Shown: positions 36,592-44,802 of the stretch, piece by piece
Position numbering within the stretch: position 1 is the first letter of the stretch
Layout of the letters: every line of letters starts with the position of its first letter
Origin: Eubacterium sp.
Lineage (GTDB): Bacteria > Bacillota > Clostridia > Lachnospirales > Lachnospiraceae
Direction of reading: 5' to 3'
NCBI GenBank assembly: GCA_016292095.1
Contig: JAEFAB010000052.1
Span: forward strand, 1-64,000
Length of the DNA stretch: 64,000 nt
Program-made: the position numbers and the translations under genes
The notes under the pieces: generated by a model
Database searches by the model: none
Told to the model about the DNA's origin: nothing
What the model saw: the letters and a program-made list of their open reading frames with translations, nothing else

Positions 36592-37941
36592 ATGATACGT
36601 AAATTATTAATTGCCAATCGTGGCGAAATTGCAGTTAGAATTATCAGAGCCTGTCGTGAAATGGGAATTGAAACCGTTGCGGTTTATTCCGTGGCGGACA
36701 AGGAGGCATTGCACACCCAGCTTGCCGATGAGGCGGTGTGTATCGGAGAAACAAAAGCCAATGACAGTTATCTGAACATGGAAAGTATTATGAGTGCAGC
36801 GGTTTCTTCCGGAGCAGATGCCATTCATCCCGGGGTGGGATTCCTTTCCGAAAATGCAGAGTTTGTGGAACTTTGCGAACAGTGCAATATCAAGTTTATC
36901 GGTCCGTCTTCCAAGATTATCCGAAAGATGGGAAACAAGGCTTTGGCAAGAGAGACCATGATCCGGGCAGGGGTTCCGGTAATTCCGGGATGTGATGAAG
37001 AGGTAACCGATTGCAAAGTGGGTAAGAAAATTGCCGGTGAAATCGGTTATCCGGTAATTATTAAAGCTGCCCTGGGAGGCGGTGGAAAAGGAATGCGTGT
37101 GGCATATAGTGAGGAAGAATTTGAAAGCGCATTTCAGACAGCGAAGAAAGAAAGTGAAATGGCATTCGGCGATGACCGAATGTATTTGGAACATTATATA
37201 GAACATCCAAGACATATTGAATTTCAGATTATGGCGGATTCCCATGGGAATATTATTCATTTGGGAGAACGAGACTGTTCCGTTCAGAGAAATCATCAGA
37301 AGATGATTGAAGAATCTCCTACCATTGTTTTGGATGAGAAAACAAGAAATGAAATGGCACAGACGGCAATGAAAGCAGCCGCCGCAGTGAATTATGAAAG
37401 TGCCGGAACCGTTGAGTTCCTTTTGGAACGAACCGGAAAGTTTTACTTTATGGAAATGAACACCAGAATTCAGGTGGAACACCCGGTAACGGAAATGGTT
37501 ACAGGACTTGATATGATTAAGGAACAGATTCGCATTGCATCCGGCAGGGAACTTTCTGTGTCTCAGGAGGATGTATTGCCGAAGGGGCATGCCATTGAAT
37601 GTCGTATTAATGCGGAAAATCCGAGACAGAATTTTGTTCCATGTCCGGGACATATTTCCGGAATTTATATGCCGGGAGGAAACGGTGTTCGCGTAGACTC
37701 GGCGATTTATTCCGGCTATGACGTTTCGCCTTTTTACGATTCCATGTTGGCAAAATTAATTGTCCATGGAAAAAACAGAGAAGAGGCAATCCGTAAAATG
37801 CAGCGGGCATTGGGAGAAGTGGTGATTGAAGGCATTACTTCCAATGTGGATTACCTGTACGACATTTTATGCGACCATGTCTTTGTACAGGGAAATTATG
37901 ATGTAGAGTTTATAGAGGGATTCAATGAGAGAATTTCCTAA
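36592..37941 (+). CDS. accC: Biotin carboxylase subunit of acetyl-CoA carboxylase
   Basis: Carboxylates the biotin of AccB with ATP and bicarbonate. ATP-grasp enzyme: KAALGGGGKGMR is the glycine-rich loop, MNTRIQVEHPVTE contains catalytic Glu/Arg residues. 449 residues, normal. ATG 36592 is used after AAAGAGG; the in-frame TTG two codons upstream is unlikely. Next to accDA. Confidence 0.96.
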   Translation: MIRKLLIANRGEIAVRIIRACREMGIETVAVYSVADKEALHTQLADEAVCIGETKANDSYLNMESIMSAAVSSGADAIHPGVGFLSENAEFVELCEQCNIKFIGPSSKIIRKMGNKALARETMIRAGVPVIPGCDEEVTDCKVGKKIAGEIGYPVIIKAALGGGGKGMRVAYSEEEFESAFQTAKKESEMAFGDDRMYLEHYIEHPRHIEFQIMADSHGNIIHLGERDCSVQRNHQKMIEESPTIVLDEKTRNEMAQTAMKAAAAVNYESAGTVEFLLERTGKFYFMEMNTRIQVEHPVTEMVTGLDMIKEQIRIASGRELSVSQEDVLPKGHAIECRINAENPRQNFVPCPGHISGIYMPGGNGVRVDSAIYSGYDVSPFYDSMLAKLIVHGKNREEAIRKMQRALGEVVIEGITSNVDYLYDILCDHVFVQGNYDVEFIEGFNERIS

Positions 37942-37955
37942 GCGGGAGGATTAAA

Positions 37956-39638
37956 TTGAAACTTCAGATGTTAATTAAAAAGAATAAAGAGAAACTGTCC
38001 GGAATTAATCATCCGAAGGATGTGCCGGACGGTCTTCTTCGTAAATGCCGAAAATGTAAATCGGTGGTTTTGGCAAAAAATGTGAAGGAAGCAAATTATA
38101 TCTGTCCGAAGTGTGGCGGATATTTTCGCGTTCATGCCAAGCGCAGAATTGAAATGATTGGGGATGAAGGAACTTTTGTCCCTTGGTTTGAAGGAATGGC
38201 TGTGGAAGATGTTCTGGAGTTTCCGGGGTATGTGGAAAAAGTGGAAGAACTGCGGAAGAAAACAGGATTGGATGAAGCAGTAACCTGTGGAACAGTGGAA
38301 ATTGACGGACATCAGGCGGCAGTGGCAGTAATGGACGGAAGATTTCTCATGGGAAGTATGGGGAAAATTGTTGGAGAAAAAATTACAAGAACCGTAGAAC
38401 GTGCTACAGAAGAAAGTCTCCCGGTAATTATTTTTTCCTGCTCCGGTGGTGCCAGAATGCAGGAAGGGATTGTTTCATTGATGCAGATGGCAAAAACTTC
38501 GGCGGCATTGAAAAAGCATCATGAATCCGGCAATCTGTACATTTCTGTTCTTACGGATCCTACAACCGGAGGCGTCACGGCGAGTTTTGCAATGCTGGGA
38601 GACATTATTCTGGCAGAACCGAAAGCACTGATTGGCTTTGCCGGTCCTCGTGTGATTGAACAGACTATTGGAGAAAAATTGCCGAAAGGGTTCCAGCGGG
38701 CAGAGTATTTGTTGGAACACGGTTTTGTGGATGGTATTGTGGAACGTCAGAACCTGAAAGCCACCTTGGCAAAATTGTTGGCATTGCATCAGGGAACCGG
38801 AACAATTGCAACCGGAGAATTGGCAGTATTTCAAAATCCTGTGACGGTGCAAAAAGAGTTGACCCCATGGGAGCGGGTGCAGATTTCCAGAAAGAAAGAT
38901 CGACCGGTAGCGGAAGATTATATTACAGCGTTGTTCCCGGATTTTATGGAATTGCACGGAGACCGCAGTTTCGGTGATGACCATGCTATTATCGGAGGGG
39001 TGGCAACTTTTCACGGAGTGCCCGTTACGGTTATTGCTCAGGCAAAAGGCCATGATACCAGAGAAAATATTCATCGCAATTTTGGAATGCCGAATCCGGA
39101 AGGTTATCGGAAAGCATTGCGCCTGATGCAACAGGCAGAAAAATTTCATCGTCCGGTATTCTGTATTGTGGATACGCCGGGGGCATTTTGCGGCATTGAA
39201 GCAGAGCAGAGAGGACAGGGAGAAGCCATTGCAAGAAATCTCTTTGAAATGTCTTCTTTAAAGACTCCGGTAGTGACAATGGTAATTGGTGAAGGAGGAA
39301 GCGGCGGTGCTCTGGCAATGGCAGTTTCCGATGAAGTATGGATGTTGGAAAATTCCGTTTATTCCATTCTCAGTCCGGAAGGATATGCCAGCATTTTGTT
39401 AAAGGATGGGAAGCTGGCTGCAAAATCCGCCAATATGATGAAGATGACTTCCAAGGACTTGTTGGAGTTAAATGTGATTGAGCAGATTTTTGAAGAACCG
39501 GAAAAGTATACGAAAAGTTCTATGGCGGGAGTCGTTCATCAAATTGAAAAGGCACTGATTGACTTTTTGGAAAAGAGCAGTGCATTGACAGGTGAAGAAC
39601 TTGCAGAAAAAAGATACGAACGTTTTAGAAATATGTAA
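37956..39638 (+). CDS. Fused acetyl-CoA carboxylase carboxyltransferase (beta-alpha)
   Basis: Transfers CO2 from biotin to acetyl-CoA, giving malonyl-CoA. It is one 560-residue chain. The N-terminal half is AccD-like: the zinc ribbon RKCRKC...YICPKCGGYF and SCSGGARMQEG. The C-terminal half, from about residue 290, is AccA-like: DRPVAEDYI, LHGDRSFGDD, DTPGAFCGIEAEQRGQ and GEGGSGGALAMA. Subunits are separate in E. coli; the fused form recalls single-chain carboxyltransferases and is compact here. TTG 37956 is preferred (GGGAGGA five bases before); ATG 37968 is the alternative. Symbol left blank because naming of fusions differs (accDA). Confidence 0.92.
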   Translation: MKLQMLIKKNKEKLSGINHPKDVPDGLLRKCRKCKSVVLAKNVKEANYICPKCGGYFRVHAKRRIEMIGDEGTFVPWFEGMAVEDVLEFPGYVEKVEELRKKTGLDEAVTCGTVEIDGHQAAVAVMDGRFLMGSMGKIVGEKITRTVERATEESLPVIIFSCSGGARMQEGIVSLMQMAKTSAALKKHHESGNLYISVLTDPTTGGVTASFAMLGDIILAEPKALIGFAGPRVIEQTIGEKLPKGFQRAEYLLEHGFVDGIVERQNLKATLAKLLALHQGTGTIATGELAVFQNPVTVQKELTPWERVQISRKKDRPVAEDYITALFPDFMELHGDRSFGDDHAIIGGVATFHGVPVTVIAQAKGHDTRENIHRNFGMPNPEGYRKALRLMQQAEKFHRPVFCIVDTPGAFCGIEAEQRGQGEAIARNLFEMSSLKTPVVTMVIGEGGSGGALAMAVSDEVWMLENSVYSILSPEGYASILLKDGKLAAKSANMMKMTSKDLLELNVIEQIFEEPEKYTKSSMAGVVHQIEKALIDFLEKSSALTGEELAEKRYERFRNM

Positions 39639-39651
39639 GCAGGTGAAAAGA

Positions 39652-40704
39652 ATGAACAGAACATTGCAAATCGGAAATCTGACGGCGCGGATTCCTTTAA
39701 TTCAAGGAGGAATGGGTGTCGGGATTTCTTTGGGAAACCTGGCCGGTGCGGTGGCAAAAGAAGGTGGTGTGGGAATCATCTCCTCGGCACAGATTGGTTT
39801 TCGTGAGCCGGATTTTGAAGAGAATCCTTTCAAGGCAAATTTACGTGCTATTGGAAAAGAACTGGCTAAAGCGAGAGCAATTGCACCGAAAGGAATTATC
39901 GGCTTTAATATTATGGTGGCAACAAGACACTATAAGGAACAAGTCATAGAGGCAGTGAAAGCGGGAGCGGATTTGATTATTTCCGGAGCCGGACTGCCCA
40001 CAGAACTTCCGGAATATGTGGAAGGCTTTAAAACGAAAATTGCACCGATTGTATCCAGTGAAAAATCGGCAAAGGTGTTATTGAAACTTTGGGATAAGCG
40101 GTTTGGACGAACTGCGGACCTGGTAGTTGTGGAAGGCCCGAAGGCAGGAGGACATCTGGGATTTAAAAAAGAGGAAATCCCGGAAAAACTAGATCACTAT
40201 GAAGAAGAGGTAAAAAGTATCCTTCAGGTGGTAAAAGAATATGCTGTCAGGTATCAGAGGGAAATTCCCGTGGTACTTGCGGGAGGAATTCGCAGTCGTA
40301 AAGATGTGGAGAACGCTTTTCAGTTGGGAGTGCAGGGCGTACAGGTAGCTACGGAATTTGTTCCGACGGTGGAGTGCGATGCGGATGAAGCCTATAAGCA
40401 GTGTTATATTAATGCGAAAAACGAGGATGCAATCATTGTGCAGAGTCCGGTGGGAATGCCGGGACGAGCTCTGAGAAATCCCTTTATGAAGCGGGTTGGT
40501 CAGGGAGAAACTTTTCCTCCGGAGAAATGTTTAGGATGTCTGAAACGATGTAATCCGAAAGAAATTCCCTACTGTATTACAGAGCGACTGATTCATGCTG
40601 CTAAAGGAAATGTGGATGAAGGGTTGATTTTCTGTGGAGCGAATGTTGGGGATACGAAAAAAATTCGTCGGGTAAAAGATGTAATTGAAGAATTGATGGG
40701 ATAA
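39652..40704 (+). CDS. Second FabK/nitronate monooxygenase-family flavoprotein
   Basis: A 350-residue FMN TIM-barrel protein, last gene of the fatty-acid operon. ARIPLIQGGMGVGISLGNLA and VVEGPKAGGHLGF are the FMN-binding marks; VVLAGGIRSRKDVENAF follows. It differs from the FabK at 31842 by a C-terminal Cys-rich segment CLGCLKRCNPKEIPYC that could bind metal or an Fe-S cluster. ATG 39652 follows CAGGTG. It may be a second enoyl reductase or a nitronate-type oxidase; the operon context favours a link to fatty acids, but substrate is unproven. Confidence 0.85.
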   Translation: MNRTLQIGNLTARIPLIQGGMGVGISLGNLAGAVAKEGGVGIISSAQIGFREPDFEENPFKANLRAIGKELAKARAIAPKGIIGFNIMVATRHYKEQVIEAVKAGADLIISGAGLPTELPEYVEGFKTKIAPIVSSEKSAKVLLKLWDKRFGRTADLVVVEGPKAGGHLGFKKEEIPEKLDHYEEEVKSILQVVKEYAVRYQREIPVVLAGGIRSRKDVENAFQLGVQGVQVATEFVPTVECDADEAYKQCYINAKNEDAIIVQSPVGMPGRALRNPFMKRVGQGETFPPEKCLGCLKRCNPKEIPYCITERLIHAAKGNVDEGLIFCGANVGDTKKIRRVKDVIEELMG

Positions 40705-40734
40705 AAAACAGGCTTGGGAAGAGCCTGTTTTTAT
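40704..40734 (+). terminator. Terminator of the fatty-acid operon
   Basis: AAAACAGGCT pairs with a GCCTGTTTTT arm around a short purine loop, and T residues follow. Confidence 0.85.
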
Positions 40735-40748
40735 GTTATAAATATAGA
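40729..40748 (+). repeat. 20-base element, first copy
   Basis: The sequence beginning TTTTATGTTATAAATA is identical over 20 bases to 62731-62750. Each copy follows an intrinsic terminator and precedes a gene for a secreted protein. It contains TATAAA, so it may act as a promoter part. Confidence 0.6.
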
Positions 40749-40778
40749 GAACAATGGAAAAACGAAAGGGGTAACGTG

Positions 40779-42527
40779 ATGAAAACAGCAAAGATCATGA
40801 AACTGTTTGTATTTGCTTTAATATTGACAGGATTTGTTTATATGCAGGGAAATCATGTCTATGGTGCAAAAGTTTCCATGAAGAAGAACATTTCTGTCTA
40901 TTATGGAGCGAAAAAGACCGTAAAACTGAAGCATAATAAAAAGAAGGTTCAGTGGAAGGTTCAAAATAAAAAAGTTGCGAAAATCGCGAAAAAATCAAAA
41001 AATTCCGTTACGGTCAAAGGGTTGAAAGGCGGAACAACAACGATTATCGCGAAAGTGGGAAAAAAGAGTTACCGATGCAAGGTCAAAGTGAAATTTAAAA
41101 ATGCGATACAGAAGGCTGGCAGCTATAACTATTCCATCACACCGATGCTGGCACCTTTTGATGAATTTTTTTACGTAAAAACCGATAATCCGAATGTAGA
41201 GAATATTCGTTTTGTAGATCCGACAAGTAAATATTATTCCGGTTCAAAGAAGGGTGTTATGACTCTGACGGAAGACACCTATTATGACGTGGCCTACGAA
41301 AACAAGAAAACCAAAAGAGTAAAAGGCGGATATATTTTTACAGCCGAAGGCGAAAAGATTGATGGTGGCACTTTAGTATTGCAGGTATACAACAAAAAGA
41401 GCAAGAAATACCTGAATACAAAAGTGAAAGTAAAATGTAAAGCGGTAAAAAGTATTGCCCAATATGTGGTTGATACTTATGTAAAATCTTCCGGATCTTC
41501 CTTTTTCAATAAGATGGATTTAGCTCAGGCGAAGTTAGAGACGCTTTCTGTTTATCCGAGAAGATTTTTGGACAGCAGAAAGAAAAACAAAAATACACCG
41601 TATCCGTTCCTGGCAACATCGCCATATAAGGAACTGTGGTTGAACAATTATTTCAGAACCCATCAGGTTTGTTCCGATTATTTGTTTGCCAGTGATGTGT
41701 ATCCGTTTGTTTTGGATTCTCTTAGTTTTCCGAATACAATGAAAGCAATAGCGAAGATTTTGGCACCATCCTGCTCTGTAAAGTCCGGGGAAAATCATTA
41801 TGAGATTGATGTTACCTACAACGGAACTACGAAAACATACGGTGGGGACGGAGAAGGAAATTATTATCCGATTTATACCGCAGATGTCAGTGTGAACTAT
41901 CTGTTCAATAACTCATCCAAAGATATTTCCAAAAAGATTACCTTATCTTCTTTGAAAAATACTTTGAAAAACTACGGAAAGAAAGCGGACAGTCGCGTGT
42001 CCAATGATTTATCCTTATTGGAGGGAACAAAATTCCTCGACAAAATCGGAAACGGAAGCTGGCTGCGTGTCTGCATGGAACCTTTCTATGTCAACTCCCG
42101 TCCGGACACCTGCTACACCTATGTGTCCAAAGATGTTGTTGTGGGCGGAGCTTATTATGTAGAGGACTGCTGGGTTGATGGCCGATATATTAATGCAAAC
42201 AATCAGTTCTGTCCAGGAGAAAAATTTAAGAATCATTCCACTGCGGATATTCTCGTGAAAAATCAGACTTACACAACCATTCAGGGAAGAAGGAAAAAAG
42301 GAGATTTGTATTACTTCCACATGAGGGATGGAAAGTGGTACGCAATCTATAACTATTTGGATGGAGATGCGGATCTGATTCAGGAAGGTCTGGAAGTTCC
42401 GGATGAATTCATTCTCACAGCCAATCAGGTGGAACAGATGCAGGTGGACATAAACACCGACATCAATCCGAAAAGCGGATTAATTTATGATGGAACAGTA
42501 ACCCCGGGAACTGCGTTTAAATACTAA
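40779..42527 (+). CDS. Secreted protein with BIG2-like domain and unknown C-terminal part
   Basis: A 582-residue exported protein. ATG 40779 follows AAAGGGG. The signal peptide ends near residue 28 (HVYGAK). Residues about 30-105 are a very basic BIG2-like Ig fold (VKGLKGGTTTIIAKVGKKSYRCKVKV). The rest is not recognised: Tyr/Asp/Asn rich, beta-strand texture, with no classical catalytic motif that I can name. Likely a surface protein on account of its signal and Ig-like domain. A PrsW-type protease gene starts 16 bases downstream, so the two probably share a transcript. Confidence 0.7.
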   Translation: MKTAKIMKLFVFALILTGFVYMQGNHVYGAKVSMKKNISVYYGAKKTVKLKHNKKKVQWKVQNKKVAKIAKKSKNSVTVKGLKGGTTTIIAKVGKKSYRCKVKVKFKNAIQKAGSYNYSITPMLAPFDEFFYVKTDNPNVENIRFVDPTSKYYSGSKKGVMTLTEDTYYDVAYENKKTKRVKGGYIFTAEGEKIDGGTLVLQVYNKKSKKYLNTKVKVKCKAVKSIAQYVVDTYVKSSGSSFFNKMDLAQAKLETLSVYPRRFLDSRKKNKNTPYPFLATSPYKELWLNNYFRTHQVCSDYLFASDVYPFVLDSLSFPNTMKAIAKILAPSCSVKSGENHYEIDVTYNGTTKTYGGDGEGNYYPIYTADVSVNYLFNNSSKDISKKITLSSLKNTLKNYGKKADSRVSNDLSLLEGTKFLDKIGNGSWLRVCMEPFYVNSRPDTCYTYVSKDVVVGGAYYVEDCWVDGRYINANNQFCPGEKFKNHSTADILVKNQTYTTIQGRRKKGDLYYFHMRDGKWYAIYNYLDGDADLIQEGLEVPDEFILTANQVEQMQVDINTDINPKSGLIYDGTVTPGTAFKY

Positions 42528-42543
42528 AGAATAAGGAGTGCGT

Positions 42544-43224
42544 ATGATAAAATTTGCTTTATTGCCGGTAGTGGCATTGATTATCTTTTTATATAAGATG
42601 GACCGAATCGAAAAAGAATCCACAGGTCTTTTGATTAAATTATTTTTACTTGGAGCTGCAACAATCATCAGTGCAATGGTTTTGGAAATTGCAGGAACGG
42701 TTGTATTGGATGCAATGGTTACTCCGGGTACCTTTTTGTATACCTTTATTGATGCTTTTATTGTGGTTGCCATTGCTGAAGAAGGGGGAAAATATTTTGC
42801 CTTCAAAATCGGTGCCTGGGATCATAAAGAGTTTGACCATACCTTTGACGCGGTGGTTTACGCAGTGGTGATTTCACTGGGATTTGCTGCTGTGGAAAAT
42901 GTTTTGTATGTAGCAGAAAACGGATTGGTTGTAGCAGTGTTAAGAGCCTTGACATCTGTTCCGGGACATGCAATTTTTGGATTGTATATGGGACGGTTTT
43001 TAGGGGAGGCAAAACAGTGTGAACGCCGGGGAGACCTCAAAGGAAAAGTAATAAATCTGAGAAAAGCTTTTATCATTCCGGTTCTTTTACACGGATTTTA
43101 TGATTTCTGTGTTTTGAGTGAGAACGGATGGTTCTTATTAGCATTCTTAATCTTTGAAATTGCTTTAACCGTTATTGCATATAAGCTGATTAAACGGTTA
43201 TCCATAGCAGATGAAGCATTATAA
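42544..43224 (+). CDS. PrsW-family intramembrane metalloprotease
   Basis: A 226-residue protein with about seven transmembrane helices. The glutamates in VAIAEEGGKYF and the histidines in SVPGHAIFGLYMG and LLHGFYDF are the conserved metal-site residues of PrsW (CPBP-like) proteases; FAAVENVLYV is also typical. Such proteases clip anti-sigma factors or related membrane proteins. ATG 42544 follows AAGGAG; the in-frame GTG at 42538 lies in the ribosome site. Co-transcribed with the secreted protein gene upstream; the substrate is unknown. Confidence 0.88.
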   Translation: MIKFALLPVVALIIFLYKMDRIEKESTGLLIKLFLLGAATIISAMVLEIAGTVVLDAMVTPGTFLYTFIDAFIVVAIAEEGGKYFAFKIGAWDHKEFDHTFDAVVYAVVISLGFAAVENVLYVAENGLVVAVLRALTSVPGHAIFGLYMGRFLGEAKQCERRGDLKGKVINLRKAFIIPVLLHGFYDFCVLSENGWFLLAFLIFEIALTVIAYKLIKRLSIADEAL

Positions 43225-43228
43225 GAAA

Positions 43229-43260
43229 AGCGGTGGCCTTACGGTCACCGCTGATTTTTT
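43229..43260 (+). terminator. Terminator after the PrsW gene
   Basis: AGCGGTGGCC pairs with GGTCACCGCT (one G-T) around TTAC, followed by T residues. Its 3 prime edge touches the end of the convergent gene at 43259. Confidence 0.85.
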
Positions 43261-44605
43261 AAATTCCTACCACCTCATCTAAAATCTGGTCGTATAAGTT
43301 TTCGTCGATATAAAGACTGGTGTTCATGTATCTTGTTACATTGATAGCACAATCATATTCGTGAATCAGTGCCGGAACGGTTTGAACAAATCCGCCCCAT
43401 CCGGAATCATATTCCATTAACAGACGTTTCCAGTCTGTGTAAATTCGAACAGAATCTTTAATATATTTTCCGATAGCTGTTGCTAGACTGTCTTTTGTTG
43501 ACTGTGTTAGAATAATGCGTCCATCCTCGCTTGTACTTGGAGAAGGGCTTCCTGCTTTAATTGGAATAATAAGCTTCGCATTTAATGCGGCACGCTGCAT
43601 ATTCTTTGTAAAGAATTTGATTGCTTCAGCATTTTCAGGAATTGCTGTATCCAACTGTCCTACAAGTAACATCCATTTTACCAATTCCGGATTGGTAATT
43701 GGTCGTTCGTTTTCCGGAATCTGTGAAAAGTCCGGCTTAGGAACAAGTTTTTCCGCAGGAATCATTGCTTCTTTAAATAAAACATGAACACCCTCTGCAC
43801 CATTTAAATAGAATGTAGTGCCAAGGAAGTCAATGATTTCATCAGGATTTTCTTCTTTACTGATTTTGAAAATTTCATAAATCGGTGTTTGATATTTTGA
43901 TTCATACAACTTGAAATATGCTTTCGTAATCAGCAGAATACAAGGAGGTGTACAATCGAGCGTTCCGGTTTCTCGTTTGTATAATTCAGAATACATATGA
44001 GGTTCTCCGGTAGTTTTATCGATGACTGCATAAATCTCATCAGCTTCTAAAATACGAGCACACAAGATTCCTTTCAATTTATCAATCGCTCTCTTAGCAG
44101 ACACGTCTGTTGGCTCAAATCTCTTACTAATTAGTCGAATAACTTCTGCAAGGTCTGAAATACTCATAATGTCGATTTCACCTTGGGTAAAATCTAATTT
44201 GTGCATGTTAATGTAATATTCTTCCAAGGCATCTACATAGGAATCATGAAGTTCTTCCTGTGTGGAATCATCTGTAAAGAATAGTGTTCCGGCCTTAATA
44301 TTTGTATTGCCAGGATTGTTGATTCTTAGGGAAACGGTACAATCAGTAGCTTTTGCTACCTGTTTTTGTTTTACTTCGATATCAATGATTGTAGCAACAT
44401 AATCTCTTCGGTTATCATCACCGTAATTTGAAATGTTTACAACCATTCCCGGTTTTACAGTACCATCAACTTTTCCTTCAACTACAAGTTCATCAGCATT
44501 AAATGTTTTAGGAACTCCGGTTACGCCAAAAGAGAAAGAACCTTTTACCGGCTCATCACTGTTGACGTCGCCTTTTCCAAACATTTGACGAAAAAAGCCT
44601 GCCAT
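43259..44605 (-). CDS. Unknown 448-residue protein with EF-Tu-domain-II-like barrel
   Basis: Cytosolic, no signal peptide or membrane helix. Residues about 20-115 read like the second domain of EF-Tu-type GTPases: FGVTGVPKTF, VVEGKVDGTVKPGMVV, then a variable loop and IKAGTLFF, but there is no GTPase domain anywhere in the protein. The central and C-terminal parts (about 120-448) are alpha/beta with no family that I can name; the segment AKLIIPIKAGSPSP is followed by a linker-like loop. ATG is preceded by AAAAGGAG. Single-gene transcript with its own promoter and the shared terminator at 43229. It may bind RNA, a nucleotide-bound factor or a protein partner through the barrel. Confidence 0.65.
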   Translation of the reverse strand: MAGFFRQMFGKGDVNSDEPVKGSFSFGVTGVPKTFNADELVVEGKVDGTVKPGMVVNISNYGDDNRRDYVATIIDIEVKQKQVAKATDCTVSLRINNPGNTNIKAGTLFFTDDSTQEELHDSYVDALEEYYINMHKLDFTQGEIDIMSISDLAEVIRLISKRFEPTDVSAKRAIDKLKGILCARILEADEIYAVIDKTTGEPHMYSELYKRETGTLDCTPPCILLITKAYFKLYESKYQTPIYEIFKISKEENPDEIIDFLGTTFYLNGAEGVHVLFKEAMIPAEKLVPKPDFSQIPENERPITNPELVKWMLLVGQLDTAIPENAEAIKFFTKNMQRAALNAKLIIPIKAGSPSPSTSEDGRIILTQSTKDSLATAIGKYIKDSVRIYTDWKRLLMEYDSGWGGFVQTVPALIHEYDCAINVTRYMNTSLYIDENLYDQILDEVVGI

Positions 44606-44683
44606 TTTTTTGTATCTCCTTTTCTTAAAAATATTTTACCTGAAAGCAGGTAATGACTCCGTGCATCTAAGCATACATAGACT

Positions 44684-44713
44684 ATTATAGCACATTTTAT
44701 AAAATTGAGACAA
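44684..44713 (-). promoter_or_regulatory. Promoter of the EF-Tu-barrel protein gene
   Basis: Minus strand TTGTCT (44708-44713), 18-base spacer, perfect TATAAT (44684-44689). The leader to the ATG is about 75 bases and holds a small ACCTG/CAGGT hairpin. Confidence 0.55.
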
Positions 44714-44765
44714 AAAATAAAAACAGGTACATAAAAATAAAATATGGACACTTTAAAAAAAACGG

Positions 44766-44796
44766 CAAAAAAGAACTGCCCGCAAAGGACAGTTCT
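44766..44796 (-). terminator. Terminator of the iorA-iorB-paaK operon
   Basis: On the minus strand AGAACTGTCC pairs with GGGCAGTTCT (one T-G) around TTTGC and is followed by six T residues. Confidence 0.8.
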
Positions 44797-44802
44797 AAAA
44801 GA

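Noticed and set aside
36607-37653. Open frame antisense to accC (348 codons)
   Set aside because: Antisense to a clear biotin carboxylase with no motif of its own and no promoter or start signal.
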